From the NCBI GenBank assembly GCA_014873095.1, contig CP050848.1, forward strand, positions 4,771,850-4,835,849: 64,000 bases of DNA. Direction: 5' to 3'. The notes beneath the pieces were generated by a model, which worked only from the letters and a program-made list of their open reading frames with translations, ran no database searches and was not told the origin of the DNA. How positions within the stretch are numbered: the first letter of the stretch is position 1; every line of letters starts with the position of its first letter. Positions 1-8,226 of this stretch are shown in pieces. Both the position numbers and the translations under genes were made by a program. The DNA comes from Planctomycetales bacterium ZRK34 (GTDB taxonomy: Bacteria; Planctomycetota; Phycisphaerae; Phycisphaerales; Zrk34).

Positions 1-1
1 C

Positions 2-26
2 CGGCGGTGAGCATCCGCCGTTTTTT
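2..26 (+). terminator. Intrinsic terminator of a gene left of the window
   Basis: The 6-bp stem CGGCGG (2-7) and CCGCCG (15-20) has a 7-nt loop and is followed by six T (21-26). It points rightwards, so it should end a plus-strand gene that lies outside the window. Confidence 0.7.
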
Positions 27-36
27 ACCGCGCAAC

Positions 37-65
37 AAAAAACCCCGCGCCGTCAGGGCGCGGGG
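37..65 (-). terminator. Intrinsic terminator of the KOW-like gene
   Basis: Read on the minus strand, a perfect 9-bp stem CCCCGCGCC/GGCGCGGGG (43-51 and 57-65) with a 5-nt loop is followed by six T (complement of 37-42). It lies 30 nt after the stop of the minus-strand gene at 96-404. Confidence 0.85.
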
Positions 66-95
66 TCAGTGTGCTGAAGAATTAATTCGTCGGCG

Positions 96-404
96 TCAGC
101 GACCGGCGCGACTCTTGGGCTTGGTCTTTGTCTTGGCCGAGGTGGCGACTTTGCCTGCCTTGGCGGTCTTCGACGAATCGCTGCGGCCCTTGTCGCCTTC
201 TTTCACCTTGGCGACCTGCAGCCGCTGCACATGCTCGGATGCGTACCAGATGCCCTTGGAGTAGGGCCGATGCGACGCCCGAACACAGACAAAGCCCATG
301 CCGTCTTCATTCTTGACCGCGCAGATTTTGCCTTTGAAATCGCCGGTGATGGGTGCGACCATGTCGCCCTTGCCGAGTTGTAAACCATTAACGTCAAGTA
401 CCAT
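96..404 (-). CDS. Small basic KOW-like hypothetical protein
   Basis: 102 residues. I chose the ATG at 404 because GGAG lies about 10 nt upstream; an in-frame start 72 nt further up has no such site. The first half (MVLDVNGLQLGKGDMVAPI, then GKICAV, then a segment ending GIWYASEHVQRL) looks like a small beta-barrel of KOW/SH3 type. The second half is a charged Lys/Ser/Thr tail ending KTKPKSRAGR, which could bind RNA or DNA. The gene is single, with its own terminator at 37-65, and diverges from the phosphoesterase gene. I do not recognise a named family, and the KOW resemblance is an impression from the Gly/Val pattern only. Confidence 0.7.
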   Translation of the reverse strand: MVLDVNGLQLGKGDMVAPITGDFKGKICAVKNEDGMGFVCVRASHRPYSKGIWYASEHVQRLQVAKVKEGDKGRSDSSKTAKAGKVATSAKTKTKPKSRAGR

Positions 405-557
405 ACAGAAAAATCTCCGTCTGTTTGAGCCAGTGCCGCCGGTTAAACCCCAAACCAGCCGCCGAGTGTTTATCATAGGCAGGGCGGTCGAAAATGGCCA
501 CTCGCCGGGTAAAACTTACCCGCTTTGCGTCGAAAAACGAGGCATTTGAGGGTAGGT

Positions 558-587
558 TTGCATCATTTATACGTCGCGCGCTATGAT
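558..587 (+). promoter_or_regulatory. Sigma-70 type promoter for the metallophosphoesterase gene
   Basis: TTGCAT (558-563), an 18-nt spacer and TATGAT (582-587). The -10 box covers the in-frame ATG at 583, so that ATG cannot be the start. The transcript would begin near 594 and use the TTG at 619, which has GGAGGAG at 604-610. Confidence 0.6.
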
Positions 588-618
588 CGGGTTCGATGCC
601 GTTGGAGGAGTTTTTCAG

Positions 619-1497
619 TTGAGTCCTCACGACAAAAAACACCGGCGCAAACGCCAGCGGGCCGCTTTCCGCCATGCGGTATTCACACGCGGCGCGGTCC
701 GCCTGTCCGGTGGTCGGCTCGCTCGTCCCCGCCCCGGTAAGGACTTCGCCGTCAACCATCGCGTCATCGACCTGCCGCGCCTGCCCGACGAGCTCTGCGG
801 TCTGACCATCACCCATCTGTCCGATCTCCACGTCGGCGAGCTGGTCACACCCGCCCATCTGCCCTACATCGTCGAAGCCGCCAACGCGCTGGAAAGCGAT
901 CTGATCGCCGTCACCGGTGACTTTGTCGATTTTTCCAACGTGTACCTGCCGGCCATCATCGAGGCGATGAAGCAATTGGCCGCGCCGCTGGGCGTGTACT
1001 TCGTGCTTGGCAACCATGACTTTCTCGACAACGGCCAGCAGGTCGCCGATGCCTTTCTCAAGGCCGGATTAAACCTGCTGTTGAACAACACCGTCGACCT
1101 TGAACACTACGAGAAGCGCATCACCGTCGGCGGCATCAACTGGGCGGATAAACACACACAGATCGCACGCGATGTTCGCGCCACCGTCAACCAGATGCCC
1201 AAGGCCGACCTGCGCCTGCTGTTGGCCCATCACCCGCACGCATTCGACGCCGCCCGCCGGCGCGGGGTCGATCTGACTTTGTCGGGCCACACGCACGGTG
1301 GTCAGGTGCTGCTGTCGAATAAACGCGGCAAGAAAGGTTCGATCGGCCTGGCCAACTTCGGCTTCCGCTACACCCGCGGCCTGTATCAACACGGCGACAG
1401 CCGCCTGTTCGTCAGCTCCGGCGTCGGCTCATGGTTCCCCCTGCGCATCCGCTGCCCCGCTGAGATCACCCGTCTGGAACTGCAGAGTCGGTATTGA
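619..1497 (+). CDS. Calcineurin-like metallophosphoesterase
   Basis: 292 residues, starting at TTG 619, 8 nt after GGAGGAG. The binuclear-metal motifs are present in order: LSDLHVG (about 67-73), TGDFVDF (about 99-105), LGNHDF, AHHPHAF and LSGHTHGGQV near the C-terminus. This is the YkuE/YaeI-type branch of calcineurin-like phosphoesterases. The chlamydial UDP-2,3-diacylglucosamine hydrolase LpxG belongs to the same broad group, and an lptD gene in this window shows the cell handles an outer-membrane lipid, so a lipid A role is possible but unproven. The N-terminus is Arg-rich with no clear membrane helix. The gene is monocistronic and ends just before a palindromic repeat at 1499-1574. Confidence 0.88.
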   Translation: MSPHDKKHRRKRQRAAFRHAVFTRGAVRLSGGRLARPRPGKDFAVNHRVIDLPRLPDELCGLTITHLSDLHVGELVTPAHLPYIVEAANALESDLIAVTGDFVDFSNVYLPAIIEAMKQLAAPLGVYFVLGNHDFLDNGQQVADAFLKAGLNLLLNNTVDLEHYEKRITVGGINWADKHTQIARDVRATVNQMPKADLRLLLAHHPHAFDAARRRGVDLTLSGHTHGGQVLLSNKRGKKGSIGLANFGFRYTRGLYQHGDSRLFVSSGVGSWFPLRIRCPAEITRLELQSRY

Positions 1498-1498
1498 T

Positions 1499-1574
1499 CG
1501 TTTAGCGCCGCCGCTGGCGGCGGGCTCTGTTTTTCAGCGCACAGAAAGTCCGCCGCGAGCGGCGGCGCTAAACG
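1499..1574. repeat. REP-like twin-hairpin element A (CGTTTAGC ends)
   Basis: The ends are a perfect 14-bp inverted repeat, CGTTTAGCGCCGCC (1499-1512) and its complement (1561-1574). Inside are two small palindromes, CGCCGCC/GGCGGCG (1506-1512, 1516-1522) and CCGCCGC/GCGGCGG (1550-1556, 1559-1565). A third pair, TCTGT/ACAGA (1526-1530, 1541-1545), lies in the middle. The element sits between the convergent stops of the phosphoesterase and mrp genes, where it may also act as a bidirectional terminator. Related elements lie at 37642-37709 and 56397-56452. Confidence 0.75.
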
Positions 1575-1585
1575 GGGTGTCGCGA

Positions 1586-2686
1586 TCAGTGAACATTCAG
1601 CGACGGGCCCTGAGCTTCGGTTTCGTGGGCTTCGACCTGTTCGATCAGGTTCGTGACCAGCGTGTCGAGTTCGGCGGCGAGTTGTTTGTCGTCGAAGTTG
1701 GCGGTCGGGTCGCCGGCGTCGGAGTTGGCGCGCAGGGCCATGTTGATCGGGATCTGACCGAGCAAGGGCAGGCTGAGGTTCTCGGCCATCTTCGCGGCGC
1801 CGCCCTTGCCGAAGATGTCGTACTCCTTGCCGTCGTCGCCGATGAAGTAGCTCATGTTTTCGACGACACCAAGCACATCGATGTCGAGTTGGGCGAACAT
1901 CGACGCGGCACGGATCGCATCATCCTGCGCCACGCGCTGCGGCGTGCAGACGATCACCGCGCCCGACAGCGGCACCATCTGCGCCATCGTCAGCGGCACA
2001 TCACCCGTGCCGGGGGGCAGGTCGATGATCAGGTAATCCAGCGCCCCCCAGTCGGTCTGCAGGGCGAGCTGGCGGAAGGCGCCGTGAGCCATCGGCCCGC
2101 GCCAGATCAGCGGCTTGTCGGCATCGACAAGTTTGCCAAGGGTCATGACCTTGATGCCGTGTGCGGACATGGGGTCGAGGGTCTGCTGCGTGCCGGTGAC
2201 CTCGGTGTCGTGGAGGTTCAGCAGGGTCGGGGCTGATGGACCGTAGATATCACCATCGAGCAGGCCGACGTTCAGTCCGCGGCGAGCAAGTCCCACCGCG
2301 AGGTTGACGGATACGGTCGACTTACCCACGCCGCCTTTGCCGGCGCCGACGGCGACGACGTGTCGCACCTTGGGTAGGGGGTTGGATTCGCGGGCCTGAT
2401 CCTGCGCTGAGGGCTGCTGCGGATCGGGGCGGGCTGCGGAGGTCGGCTCCGCGCCGACGAAGTCGATCTCGATACGCTTGAGGTCATCACCGAGCTTGCG
2501 CAGGGCGGCCATGATGTCGTTACGCATCTTGTCGCGCGCCTCGGGTTCGGCGGCGATCTTCAGTCGCACGTTGCCATCGCACTCGGCGATGTTCTGGACG
2601 CGGTTCAGCGAGACGATGTCCTGGCCGAAGCGGGGGTGCATGACAAGGCGAAGCTGCTGGGTGATATCGTCGCGGGTTGGCGCCAT
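1586..2686 (-). CDS. mrp: Mrp/NBP35-family Fe-S cluster carrier ATPase
   Basis: 366 residues, start ATG 2686. Residues 1-75 form an MIP18/DUF59 domain. A linker leads to the P-loop ATPase with GKGGVGKST at 116-124, the switch region LDGDIYGPS and DLPPGTGD. Mrp/ApbC proteins carry or load iron-sulfur clusters in the cytoplasm. The usual CxxC pair after ENMSYF is absent: this protein reads ENMSYFIGDDGKEYDIFG and has no cysteine there. Similar Cys-free Mrp proteins are known in other bacteria, so this may be a natural variant that cannot bind a bridging cluster in the standard way. The gene is separate from neighbours and diverges from the Spy-like gene. Confidence 0.92.
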   Translation of the reverse strand: MAPTRDDITQQLRLVMHPRFGQDIVSLNRVQNIAECDGNVRLKIAAEPEARDKMRNDIMAALRKLGDDLKRIEIDFVGAEPTSAARPDPQQPSAQDQARESNPLPKVRHVVAVGAGKGGVGKSTVSVNLAVGLARRGLNVGLLDGDIYGPSAPTLLNLHDTEVTGTQQTLDPMSAHGIKVMTLGKLVDADKPLIWRGPMAHGAFRQLALQTDWGALDYLIIDLPPGTGDVPLTMAQMVPLSGAVIVCTPQRVAQDDAIRAASMFAQLDIDVLGVVENMSYFIGDDGKEYDIFGKGGAAKMAENLSLPLLGQIPINMALRANSDAGDPTANFDDKQLAAELDTLVTNLIEQVEAHETEAQGPSLNVH

Positions 2687-2834
2687 GGGGGTGTCCTATG
2701 GGTTGAAAAGATCAGGCGGAGGGTAAAGGAGCATCGTAGAGGCGTCGAGAAATTTGGACAAGTCACGCAGGGTGGCAATACCTGCTGCGTATATACGTTT
2801 GACACTTAACCTCCAGCCGACAGGAGCGTTCGAA

Positions 2835-3350
2835 ATGCAGCGAAAAATTACACTCTGGGCCCTGATGCTGGTGCTCACCATGGGCCTGTCCGCCTGGGCG
2901 GCCGACGGTCAGGGGCAGGGCGAGCGGCGAGGTGGCGTCGATGGCCCGCGGCGCGGCCCGGGATCGTTTCTGCGGCATGCTTTGTCCAAGCTGGATCTGA
3001 CCGAAGATCAGCACGCGGCGATCCGGGAACTGGTCCAAGCCCATCGCGAGAAGGCCGAGGCCTGGCGTGAGCAGCACAAAGACGAACTTCAGCCGCTGTT
3101 CGAGAAGCTGCGCGAAGCCCGCAAGAATCAGGACCGCGAAGTGGCTCGCGAAGTGATGGTGAAGATCCGTGAATTGCACCAGTCGGGCCCCAACCCCGAA
3201 GAGCTACTCGAAAAAATCAAGGGTCAGTTGACCGAGCAGCAGCAGGCACAGCTTCAGAAGCTGGTCGAGCAAGCCCGCGAGCGCATGAAACAGCGAGGCG
3301 ACGGTGATCGCCCCAGCCGGCGTGAAAAACGTCAGGGCGACAACAACTGA
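2835..3350 (+). CDS. Periplasmic Spy/CpxP-like protein
   Basis: 171 residues from ATG 2835, with CAGGAG 8 nt upstream. A signal peptide (about 1-23, MQRKITLWALMLVLTMGLSA) is followed by a Gly/Arg-rich linker and a long amphipathic helical region. Two LTxxQ-type motifs, LTEDQ and LTEQQ, are the hallmark of the Spy/CpxP family. Those proteins are ATP-independent periplasmic chaperones or stress sensors. The C-terminal tail is very charged (RERMKQRGDGDRPSRREKR). The gene is monocistronic, with a terminator at 3383-3421. The family call rests on the LTxxQ motifs and helical composition; substrate and inducer are unknown. Confidence 0.75.
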   Translation: MQRKITLWALMLVLTMGLSAWAADGQGQGERRGGVDGPRRGPGSFLRHALSKLDLTEDQHAAIRELVQAHREKAEAWREQHKDELQPLFEKLREARKNQDREVAREVMVKIRELHQSGPNPEELLEKIKGQLTEQQQAQLQKLVEQARERMKQRGDGDRPSRREKRQGDNN

Positions 3351-3382
3351 TCATTCACAGAACATCAGTGCCCCATCGATGT

Positions 3383-3421
3383 GCATCCCCGGCAGTCAGT
3401 AGCAGCCGGGGGTGCTTTTTT
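3383..3421 (+). terminator. Intrinsic terminator after the Spy-like gene
   Basis: The 11-bp stem GCATCCCCGGC (3383-3393) and GCCGGGGGTGC (3405-3415) contains one G-T pair and is followed by six T (3416-3421). Confidence 0.85.
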
Positions 3422-3548
3422 ATCGACTTGTCGCGACGCTCGTCGGAAGGTGTCACCGGGGGCGGCGCATGGTACACTGGCATGGCAGCAGGAAGCTGAG
3501 TATGCTCAATTGGGTTTAACGGATTGTGATCAAGGGGACCGGACTGGC

Positions 3549-4313
3549 ATGGTGACACGCAATCAGCTCAAAGACCGCTACACGCGGCTGAACGAACGCA
3601 TCGCCGCGGCGGCGGAGCGTAGCGGACGTCGCGCTGCCGACGTCATGACCATCGCCGTGACCAAGCTGGCGAGCCCTTCACAGATTCGCCAGATCGTCGA
3701 ACTCGGCCATCAGGATCTCGGCGAGTCGCGTGTCCAGCAGTTGCAGCAGCGCGCCGCCACGCTCGAGGAATTCCTCTCACGCCATCGCATGCTGACCAGC
3801 GGACGACAGTCGACGATGCCCGACCAGGTCCGCTGGCACATGATCGGTCATCTTCAGCGCAACAAGGTCAAGCCGACCCTGCCGCTGGTCAAGCTGATTC
3901 ACTCGGTCGACAGTCTGCGCCTCGCCGAGGAAATTCAGACGCACGCAGCCCGGGCGGATCGTGATGTGGAAGTGCTGCTGCAGGTCAACGCATCCGGCGA
4001 ATCGCAGAAGTTCGGCCTTGCCCCGGCGGCTGTGCCATACCTCGCCGAGCAGATCATGACCATGCTGCATGTGAAAGTGCGCGGGCTGATGACGATGGGC
4101 CCGCTGAGTGATGATCCCGAAAGCGCCCGGCCCACGTTCGAGCGCACGGCCGAGTTGTTCAACGAGATGAGAAACTCCGGCGACTTCGGCCGCGACTTCA
4201 ACATCCTCTCGATGGGCATGAGCGAAGACTTTGAAATCGCCATTGAATGCGGGGCGAACCTGCTTCGCATCGGCAAGGCGCTGTTCGGCGAGCCGGTCGG
4301 CGCTTCCCAGTAA
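3549..4313 (+). CDS. yggS: YggS-family PLP homeostasis protein
   Basis: 254 residues from ATG 3549, with AAGGGG about 11 nt upstream. It is an alanine-racemase-N-terminal-like PLP-binding barrel: the cofactor lysine is in AVTKLAS (K39), followed by GESRVQQ, WHMIGHLQRNKVK, SVDSLRLAEEI, EVLLQVNASGESQKFGL and the phosphate-binding end LSMGMSEDFEIAIECGAN. YggS/PROSC proteins buffer pyridoxal phosphate in the cytosol and have no racemase activity. The usual GENYVQE motif is altered to GESRVQQ. The gene does not sit with the cell-division genes that often accompany yggS. A TACACT hexamer at 3473-3478 may be the -10 box. It ends 5 nt before the convergent PQQ-propeller gene. Confidence 0.93.
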   Translation: MVTRNQLKDRYTRLNERIAAAAERSGRRAADVMTIAVTKLASPSQIRQIVELGHQDLGESRVQQLQQRAATLEEFLSRHRMLTSGRQSTMPDQVRWHMIGHLQRNKVKPTLPLVKLIHSVDSLRLAEEIQTHAARADRDVEVLLQVNASGESQKFGLAPAAVPYLAEQIMTMLHVKVRGLMTMGPLSDDPESARPTFERTAELFNEMRNSGDFGRDFNILSMGMSEDFEIAIECGANLLRIGKALFGEPVGASQ

Positions 4314-4318
4314 AACAT

Positions 4319-5557
4319 CTATCGACGTCGCACCCCGATGCAGTAGAGTCGCTTGTCGGTGCGCAGGAAGATCTGACCAGCGCTGAAAGCCGGGGCGGCG
4401 CGCGTCGTGTCGCCGGCGGCCAGTTGGTTGGTGTGCAACAGGTCGAACGTCGGTGCGGCGCGGAGGATGTACGTCGTGCCCTGGTGGTTGGTGATGTAGA
4501 GGCGGGCATCGATGTAGGTGATGTCACCGCCGCCGGCGGGGCTCAGCGCGTGTGTCCAGCGGCGCTGGCCGGTCTCCGCGTCCAGGCAGTACAGCGTGCC
4601 GGCGTCGTCGAGCAGGTAGACCCGCCCGGCAATGATCACACCGTTGCCTGATTGCGCCGCTGCCTGCTGATTGCGCCACAGCCGATGCGTGTCGTCGATC
4701 GATCCGACCGCCTCGGCCCCGGGATAACGCTGCCCGATCAACGCACCGCTCACATCGGCGCCGACGATCGTGCGGCTGCCGATCAGCGGACCGGCGGTGA
4801 TCGTCTGCCCGAGTCCGCCGCAACGCCAGAACTCACGACCCGAAACGGGATTCAACGCCGCCAGACAGCCCGGCAGGGCGGTGATCAGTTGCGGCTGGCC
4901 ATCGCGATCGATCACGATGGGCGTGGCCGCGGAGCCAAGCGATGTGTTGTCCGCCAGGGCGAGGTCGGTCAACTCACGCTGCCACATCACTGTACCCAGG
5001 CGCTTGTCGATCGCCGCGATGGCGGGGTGGTCGCCATGTTGAAACTGCACGATTAGCGCGTCCTTGTAAAGGACCGGGCTGGGCGATTTGCCCGAGCGGG
5101 GATCGACAGCCGGCAGGTCGGTATGCCAGAGTTGATGGCCGTCGAAATCGATGGCGACCACGCCCGCGGCCCCGAAGGCGGCGTACACGACCCGGCCGTC
5201 GGTCACCGGGCTGTTGACACACTTGCCGCCGGCCGGGCCGGGCACTTCCAGCCGCCATATCTCCTGCCCCGCGTTGCGGTCGACGGCGATCAACACGCGC
5301 CGCTTACCGTCGTCATACGACGCATTGAAAAACACGCGATCGTCATACACGATGGGCGCCGAGTCGGCCGGGGTGTCTATCGGCATCGACCAGGTGACAT
5401 TCGATTCAGCGGACCACTCAACCGGTACGCCGCGCTGCAGGCTGATGCCATCGCCGCCGGGCCCGCGCCAGGTGGGCCACTGGTCGGCGATCACCGCGGC
5501 GGTCAGGCAGAACATGATGAGCGTGGTGATCAGCGATTGTCGATACAAATCAATCAT
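4319..5557 (-). CDS. Exported PQQ-like beta-propeller (BamB-like)
   Basis: 412 residues from ATG 5557. The N-terminus has a signal or anchor segment (ITTLIMFCLTAAVIA, about 10-24) directly followed by DQWPTWRGPGGDGIS, the mature start seen in many planctomycete PQQ-like repeat proteins. Blade repeats with GxxxALNPxxGxxxW character follow, for example AALNPVSGREFW and YCLDAETGQRRW. The fold is a WD40/PQQ propeller. No quinone-ligand set typical of true PQQ dehydrogenases was recognised, so a scaffolding or BamB-like role is as likely as catalysis. Its start overlaps the stop of the upstream lipoprotein gene by 8 nt, so the two are translationally coupled at the end of the operon. Confidence 0.85.
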   Translation of the reverse strand: MIDLYRQSLITTLIMFCLTAAVIADQWPTWRGPGGDGISLQRGVPVEWSAESNVTWSMPIDTPADSAPIVYDDRVFFNASYDDGKRRVLIAVDRNAGQEIWRLEVPGPAGGKCVNSPVTDGRVVYAAFGAAGVVAIDFDGHQLWHTDLPAVDPRSGKSPSPVLYKDALIVQFQHGDHPAIAAIDKRLGTVMWQRELTDLALADNTSLGSAATPIVIDRDGQPQLITALPGCLAALNPVSGREFWRCGGLGQTITAGPLIGSRTIVGADVSGALIGQRYPGAEAVGSIDDTHRLWRNQQAAAQSGNGVIIAGRVYLLDDAGTLYCLDAETGQRRWTHALSPAGGGDITYIDARLYITNHQGTTYILRAAPTFDLLHTNQLAAGDTTRAAPAFSAGQIFLRTDKRLYCIGVRRR

Positions 5558-6734
5558 GGGTCAGCATCGCGAGAGAGTGTGTGTCTTGTCGGCAGCGTGT
5601 CATGGCCATTACGCCGAACGCGGTGCCGTAGGCATGGCCGTAATCATACAGCGGATAGTCAAACCACGAACCGTCTGACTCCTGCACGCCGATGAGCGTG
5701 TGGGCAAGGTAGTTTTGAAACTTCTGTTGCTGATTCGGCGGCAACAGTTCAATGCACACGCCGGCGTAGTAGTGTCCGTAAAAGTAGAAGTACCCGGCGA
5801 CCTGGAAGGGGGCTTCATGCGGGATCGGACGCTTGCGCCCGTTGGACAGAAAACCGTTGCGAGCAAACAGTCGATCAAGCCACGTCGTGAGCACCTGGTC
5901 TGTGATCTCGGCATCGCCCCACAGACGCAGCGCCGCATTGCACGTCTGCGAGCGGCCGAGGCTTCCGCCGGGCCGGCTGACCGGACGCATCGGCACCTTC
6001 TGATGCGGATAGCTGTACACGTAGGTGAAGTCGGGTTTCTGCATGCGGCGCAGGGCGGTCAGACCGCGATCGACCATATCCTGCGGCACGTTGAAACCAG
6101 CCTGCCTCGCTTCGTACAGCGCGATCAGCCCCGTGGCCGTGGTGAAACTCATCGCCAGGCCGGAAGGGCGCTGCGTGTGGGAATAAAAATCGTAGTAGCC
6201 CCAGCCGCCTTCGAGCATCTCGTAACGCGCCAGACGATCGATCTGACTGTCGACCAGTTGGCCGAGTATCTGTCGCACGGAGGATTTGTCGTCGGCATGG
6301 CGGTCGAGCAGGCGGACCAGCGCCTGAGTCGCGTAAGCGTGTGTCCACACGTTGTAGATCGCCGCCATATTCGCCCGCCGCACCTGCGGCAGGTTCACAA
6401 TCAGCCACGCCTCGGCGCGATCGATCGCTGCATCAACTGCCGCATCCTCCGAGCCGGTCTCGATCAGTGCGCTGATGCACAGGGATGTGGTAGCCGCTCG
6501 GAATGCGTCATGGGCGCCGGGGACAGGCGCGAAAATGTTCAGGTCTTTCGTGCGCCGCGCCGAACCCCACGAGCCATCGGGATTCTGATGCTCGATCAGC
6601 CACCGCGTCCCGCGGTCGATCGACGCTTCGATGTCGGAGCCCGTCGGTGGATCGATCGGGCGCGGCTTCGGCGTGGTTGAACAGCCCCCAAGCAACGACA
6701 TCGCAGCCAGAATGATGATCGCAAAACGCATCAT
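5550..6734 (-). CDS. Lipoprotein with terpenoid-cyclase/prenyltransferase-like alpha toroid
   Basis: 394 residues from ATG 6734; a second ATG follows directly. The lipobox LLGGC after a short hydrophobic stretch marks a lipoprotein. The mature part has alpha-alpha toroid repeats with QxxDGSW-type motifs (HQNPDGSWG near 50, QESDGSWFDYP near 365), plus EGGWGYYDFYS and LYDYGHAYGTAFGVMAM. These motifs occur in squalene cyclases and prenyltransferases but also in many non-catalytic planctomycete proteins. Export as a lipoprotein makes hopanoid synthesis unlikely. The ATG overlaps the stop of the membrane-fusion protein (TGATG), so the two are coupled. It is probably part of an envelope complex with its neighbours. 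Confidence 0.82.
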   Translation of the reverse strand: MMRFAIIILAAMSLLGGCSTTPKPRPIDPPTGSDIEASIDRGTRWLIEHQNPDGSWGSARRTKDLNIFAPVPGAHDAFRAATTSLCISALIETGSEDAAVDAAIDRAEAWLIVNLPQVRRANMAAIYNVWTHAYATQALVRLLDRHADDKSSVRQILGQLVDSQIDRLARYEMLEGGWGYYDFYSHTQRPSGLAMSFTTATGLIALYEARQAGFNVPQDMVDRGLTALRRMQKPDFTYVYSYPHQKVPMRPVSRPGGSLGRSQTCNAALRLWGDAEITDQVLTTWLDRLFARNGFLSNGRKRPIPHEAPFQVAGYFYFYGHYYAGVCIELLPPNQQQKFQNYLAHTLIGVQESDGSWFDYPLYDYGHAYGTAFGVMAMTRCRQDTHSLAMLTHD

Positions 6735-8206
6735 CAATCCTTGTCCGCTTCGCGCTTGTGAACATCAAGCTGCACCTTGTCGCCGGCTTTGAGACCATCG
6801 ACGATTTCGATGCGGTCGCCGTCGCGCCAGCCGAGTTTGACGGGACGCTCGATGCGCCCGCCGTCGGCATCGACGAGCTTGACGAACGGTCGGGTCGGGT
6901 CGTCGGTGTTGATCGCCGACGAGGGAAGCGTCAGCGCGTTGTCCTGGCTGTAAATGTTCAGTCTAATGTTGCAGGTCATGCCGGCGTGCACCCCCTCGGG
7001 GTTGGTCACGCTCAGCACGGTGTCGTACTGTCCCGATTCAATCGGCAGCGCGGCCACGGTTTCGAGCTTCACCTTCGCCGGACGATCCGGAAAGCCCGTG
7101 GGAATCGCCCACCCGGTTACGCCCGGCTTGGCTTTGTACAGTTGTTTTTCAGCGACCGTGCAGGTGATCCGCAACGGTTGCGGCTGGACAATCGTCATCA
7201 GCGTCGCGCCGGGGCGGAACCCGCCTTCTTTGTGGATCACGTTGTCGATCGTCGCCGCTTCCTTCCACTGGCCCTGTTCATACCGCCCGTAATACACCAC
7301 GCCATCGACCGGTGCTTTGACGATCAACTTTTGACGATCGCTTTTGAGCCGCTGCAGTGAGGAAGTGGTCTGGTCGTAATCGAATCGCATTTTCGCCAGC
7401 GTCTGTTTCTTCTGCGCCAGCGTGAGCGGGTTCTGCTTCTGCGCCCGCTCCAGGTTCAACTCGGCATCGCGGACAAAACGCTTCCAGTCTTCATCCCGCC
7501 GGGGGACGAAGGTTTCGAGTGTTTTCTCCGTTTCGTAACGTTTGCGATCGAGGGCAAACTTGGCGTCCTGCACGGCGTTCCGCTGACGCGTCAGCACGAT
7601 CTCTTCGGTCTCTTCGGTCAGGTCGTCGTCTGTGTACATCTTTTCGAGCTGGCGCAGTTCTTCGCTCACATATTCAAAGCGCTGCTCGGCGAGGCGGAGC
7701 GATTGTTTGGTTCGGTCGATCCACTGCTCACGCTCGGTTTTGACGTACTGGTCGTAGTCCGCGGTTGTTCGCTCGTGATTGCGTTTGGCCATTTCCAGGT
7801 CCAGCGGCACGGTCTGGTCCATGATCGCCACTTCTTCAGCCAGCGCGTTGATGTTGACCTGCGCCAGGGCCTGCCCCTGTTCCATGCCGTCGATCATGCG
7901 ATCGATCACATCCGTCTCAAAACGAATCAGCACATCGCCGGTTTTCACATGCGTGCCCTGTGCCGTCCCGTCGACGACCTTGATCGACTGTGTCTTCCAC
8001 TCGTCGAGGTCGACGCGCACCGGTGTCATGCTCTGTGATTCGTAGATGCCATCTAGCTTGAGTGTGACTTTGAACGGCTCAGCTTTGAGCGTGCGGAGGT
8101 CTTTGTCGGCTTTATCAGCCTTGTCGTCTTTCTTTTCAGGGGCCTGGTCCGCGAACGCGGCGGCGCAACACAACACGAGCAATGCAGTGAGTACGGAACG
8201 TTTCAT
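6734..8206 (-). CDS. HlyD/RND-type membrane-fusion protein
   Basis: 490 residues from ATG 8206, with GAGG 8 nt upstream. A signal peptide (MKRSVLTALLVLCCAAAFA) is followed by a very charged stretch, a biotinyl-lipoyl half (THVKTGDVLIRFETD), a long coiled coil (about 120-300, with many Glu/Lys/Gln heptads), the second lipoyl half (LIVKAPVDGVVYYGRYEQG) and beta-barrel segments (GATLMTIVQPQPLRITCTV, VHAGMTCNIRLNIY). Such periplasmic adaptors link an inner-membrane transporter to an outer-membrane channel. No transporter or TolC gene is adjacent. Instead it lies between a cysteine desulfurase and a lipoprotein, downstream of a SecA-like ATPase. That context suggests an envelope export role, but the partner is not in view. 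Confidence 0.88.
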   Translation of the reverse strand: MKRSVLTALLVLCCAAAFADQAPEKKDDKADKADKDLRTLKAEPFKVTLKLDGIYESQSMTPVRVDLDEWKTQSIKVVDGTAQGTHVKTGDVLIRFETDVIDRMIDGMEQGQALAQVNINALAEEVAIMDQTVPLDLEMAKRNHERTTADYDQYVKTEREQWIDRTKQSLRLAEQRFEYVSEELRQLEKMYTDDDLTEETEEIVLTRQRNAVQDAKFALDRKRYETEKTLETFVPRRDEDWKRFVRDAELNLERAQKQNPLTLAQKKQTLAKMRFDYDQTTSSLQRLKSDRQKLIVKAPVDGVVYYGRYEQGQWKEAATIDNVIHKEGGFRPGATLMTIVQPQPLRITCTVAEKQLYKAKPGVTGWAIPTGFPDRPAKVKLETVAALPIESGQYDTVLSVTNPEGVHAGMTCNIRLNIYSQDNALTLPSSAINTDDPTRPFVKLVDADGGRIERPVKLGWRDGDRIEIVDGLKAGDKVQLDVHKREADKD

Positions 8207-8226
8207 GTCGTGGCCTCGGGCAAGGT

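Noticed and set aside
583..618. ATG at 583 as start of the metallophosphoesterase
   Set aside because: It lies within the predicted -10 box TATGAT; TTG 619 has GGAGGAG at ideal spacing.
5550..6734. Squalene-hopene cyclase for hopanoid synthesis
   Set aside because: The protein has a lipobox and is exported, is shorter than a cyclase and lacks a recognisable DxDD motif; only the alpha-toroid fold is supported.
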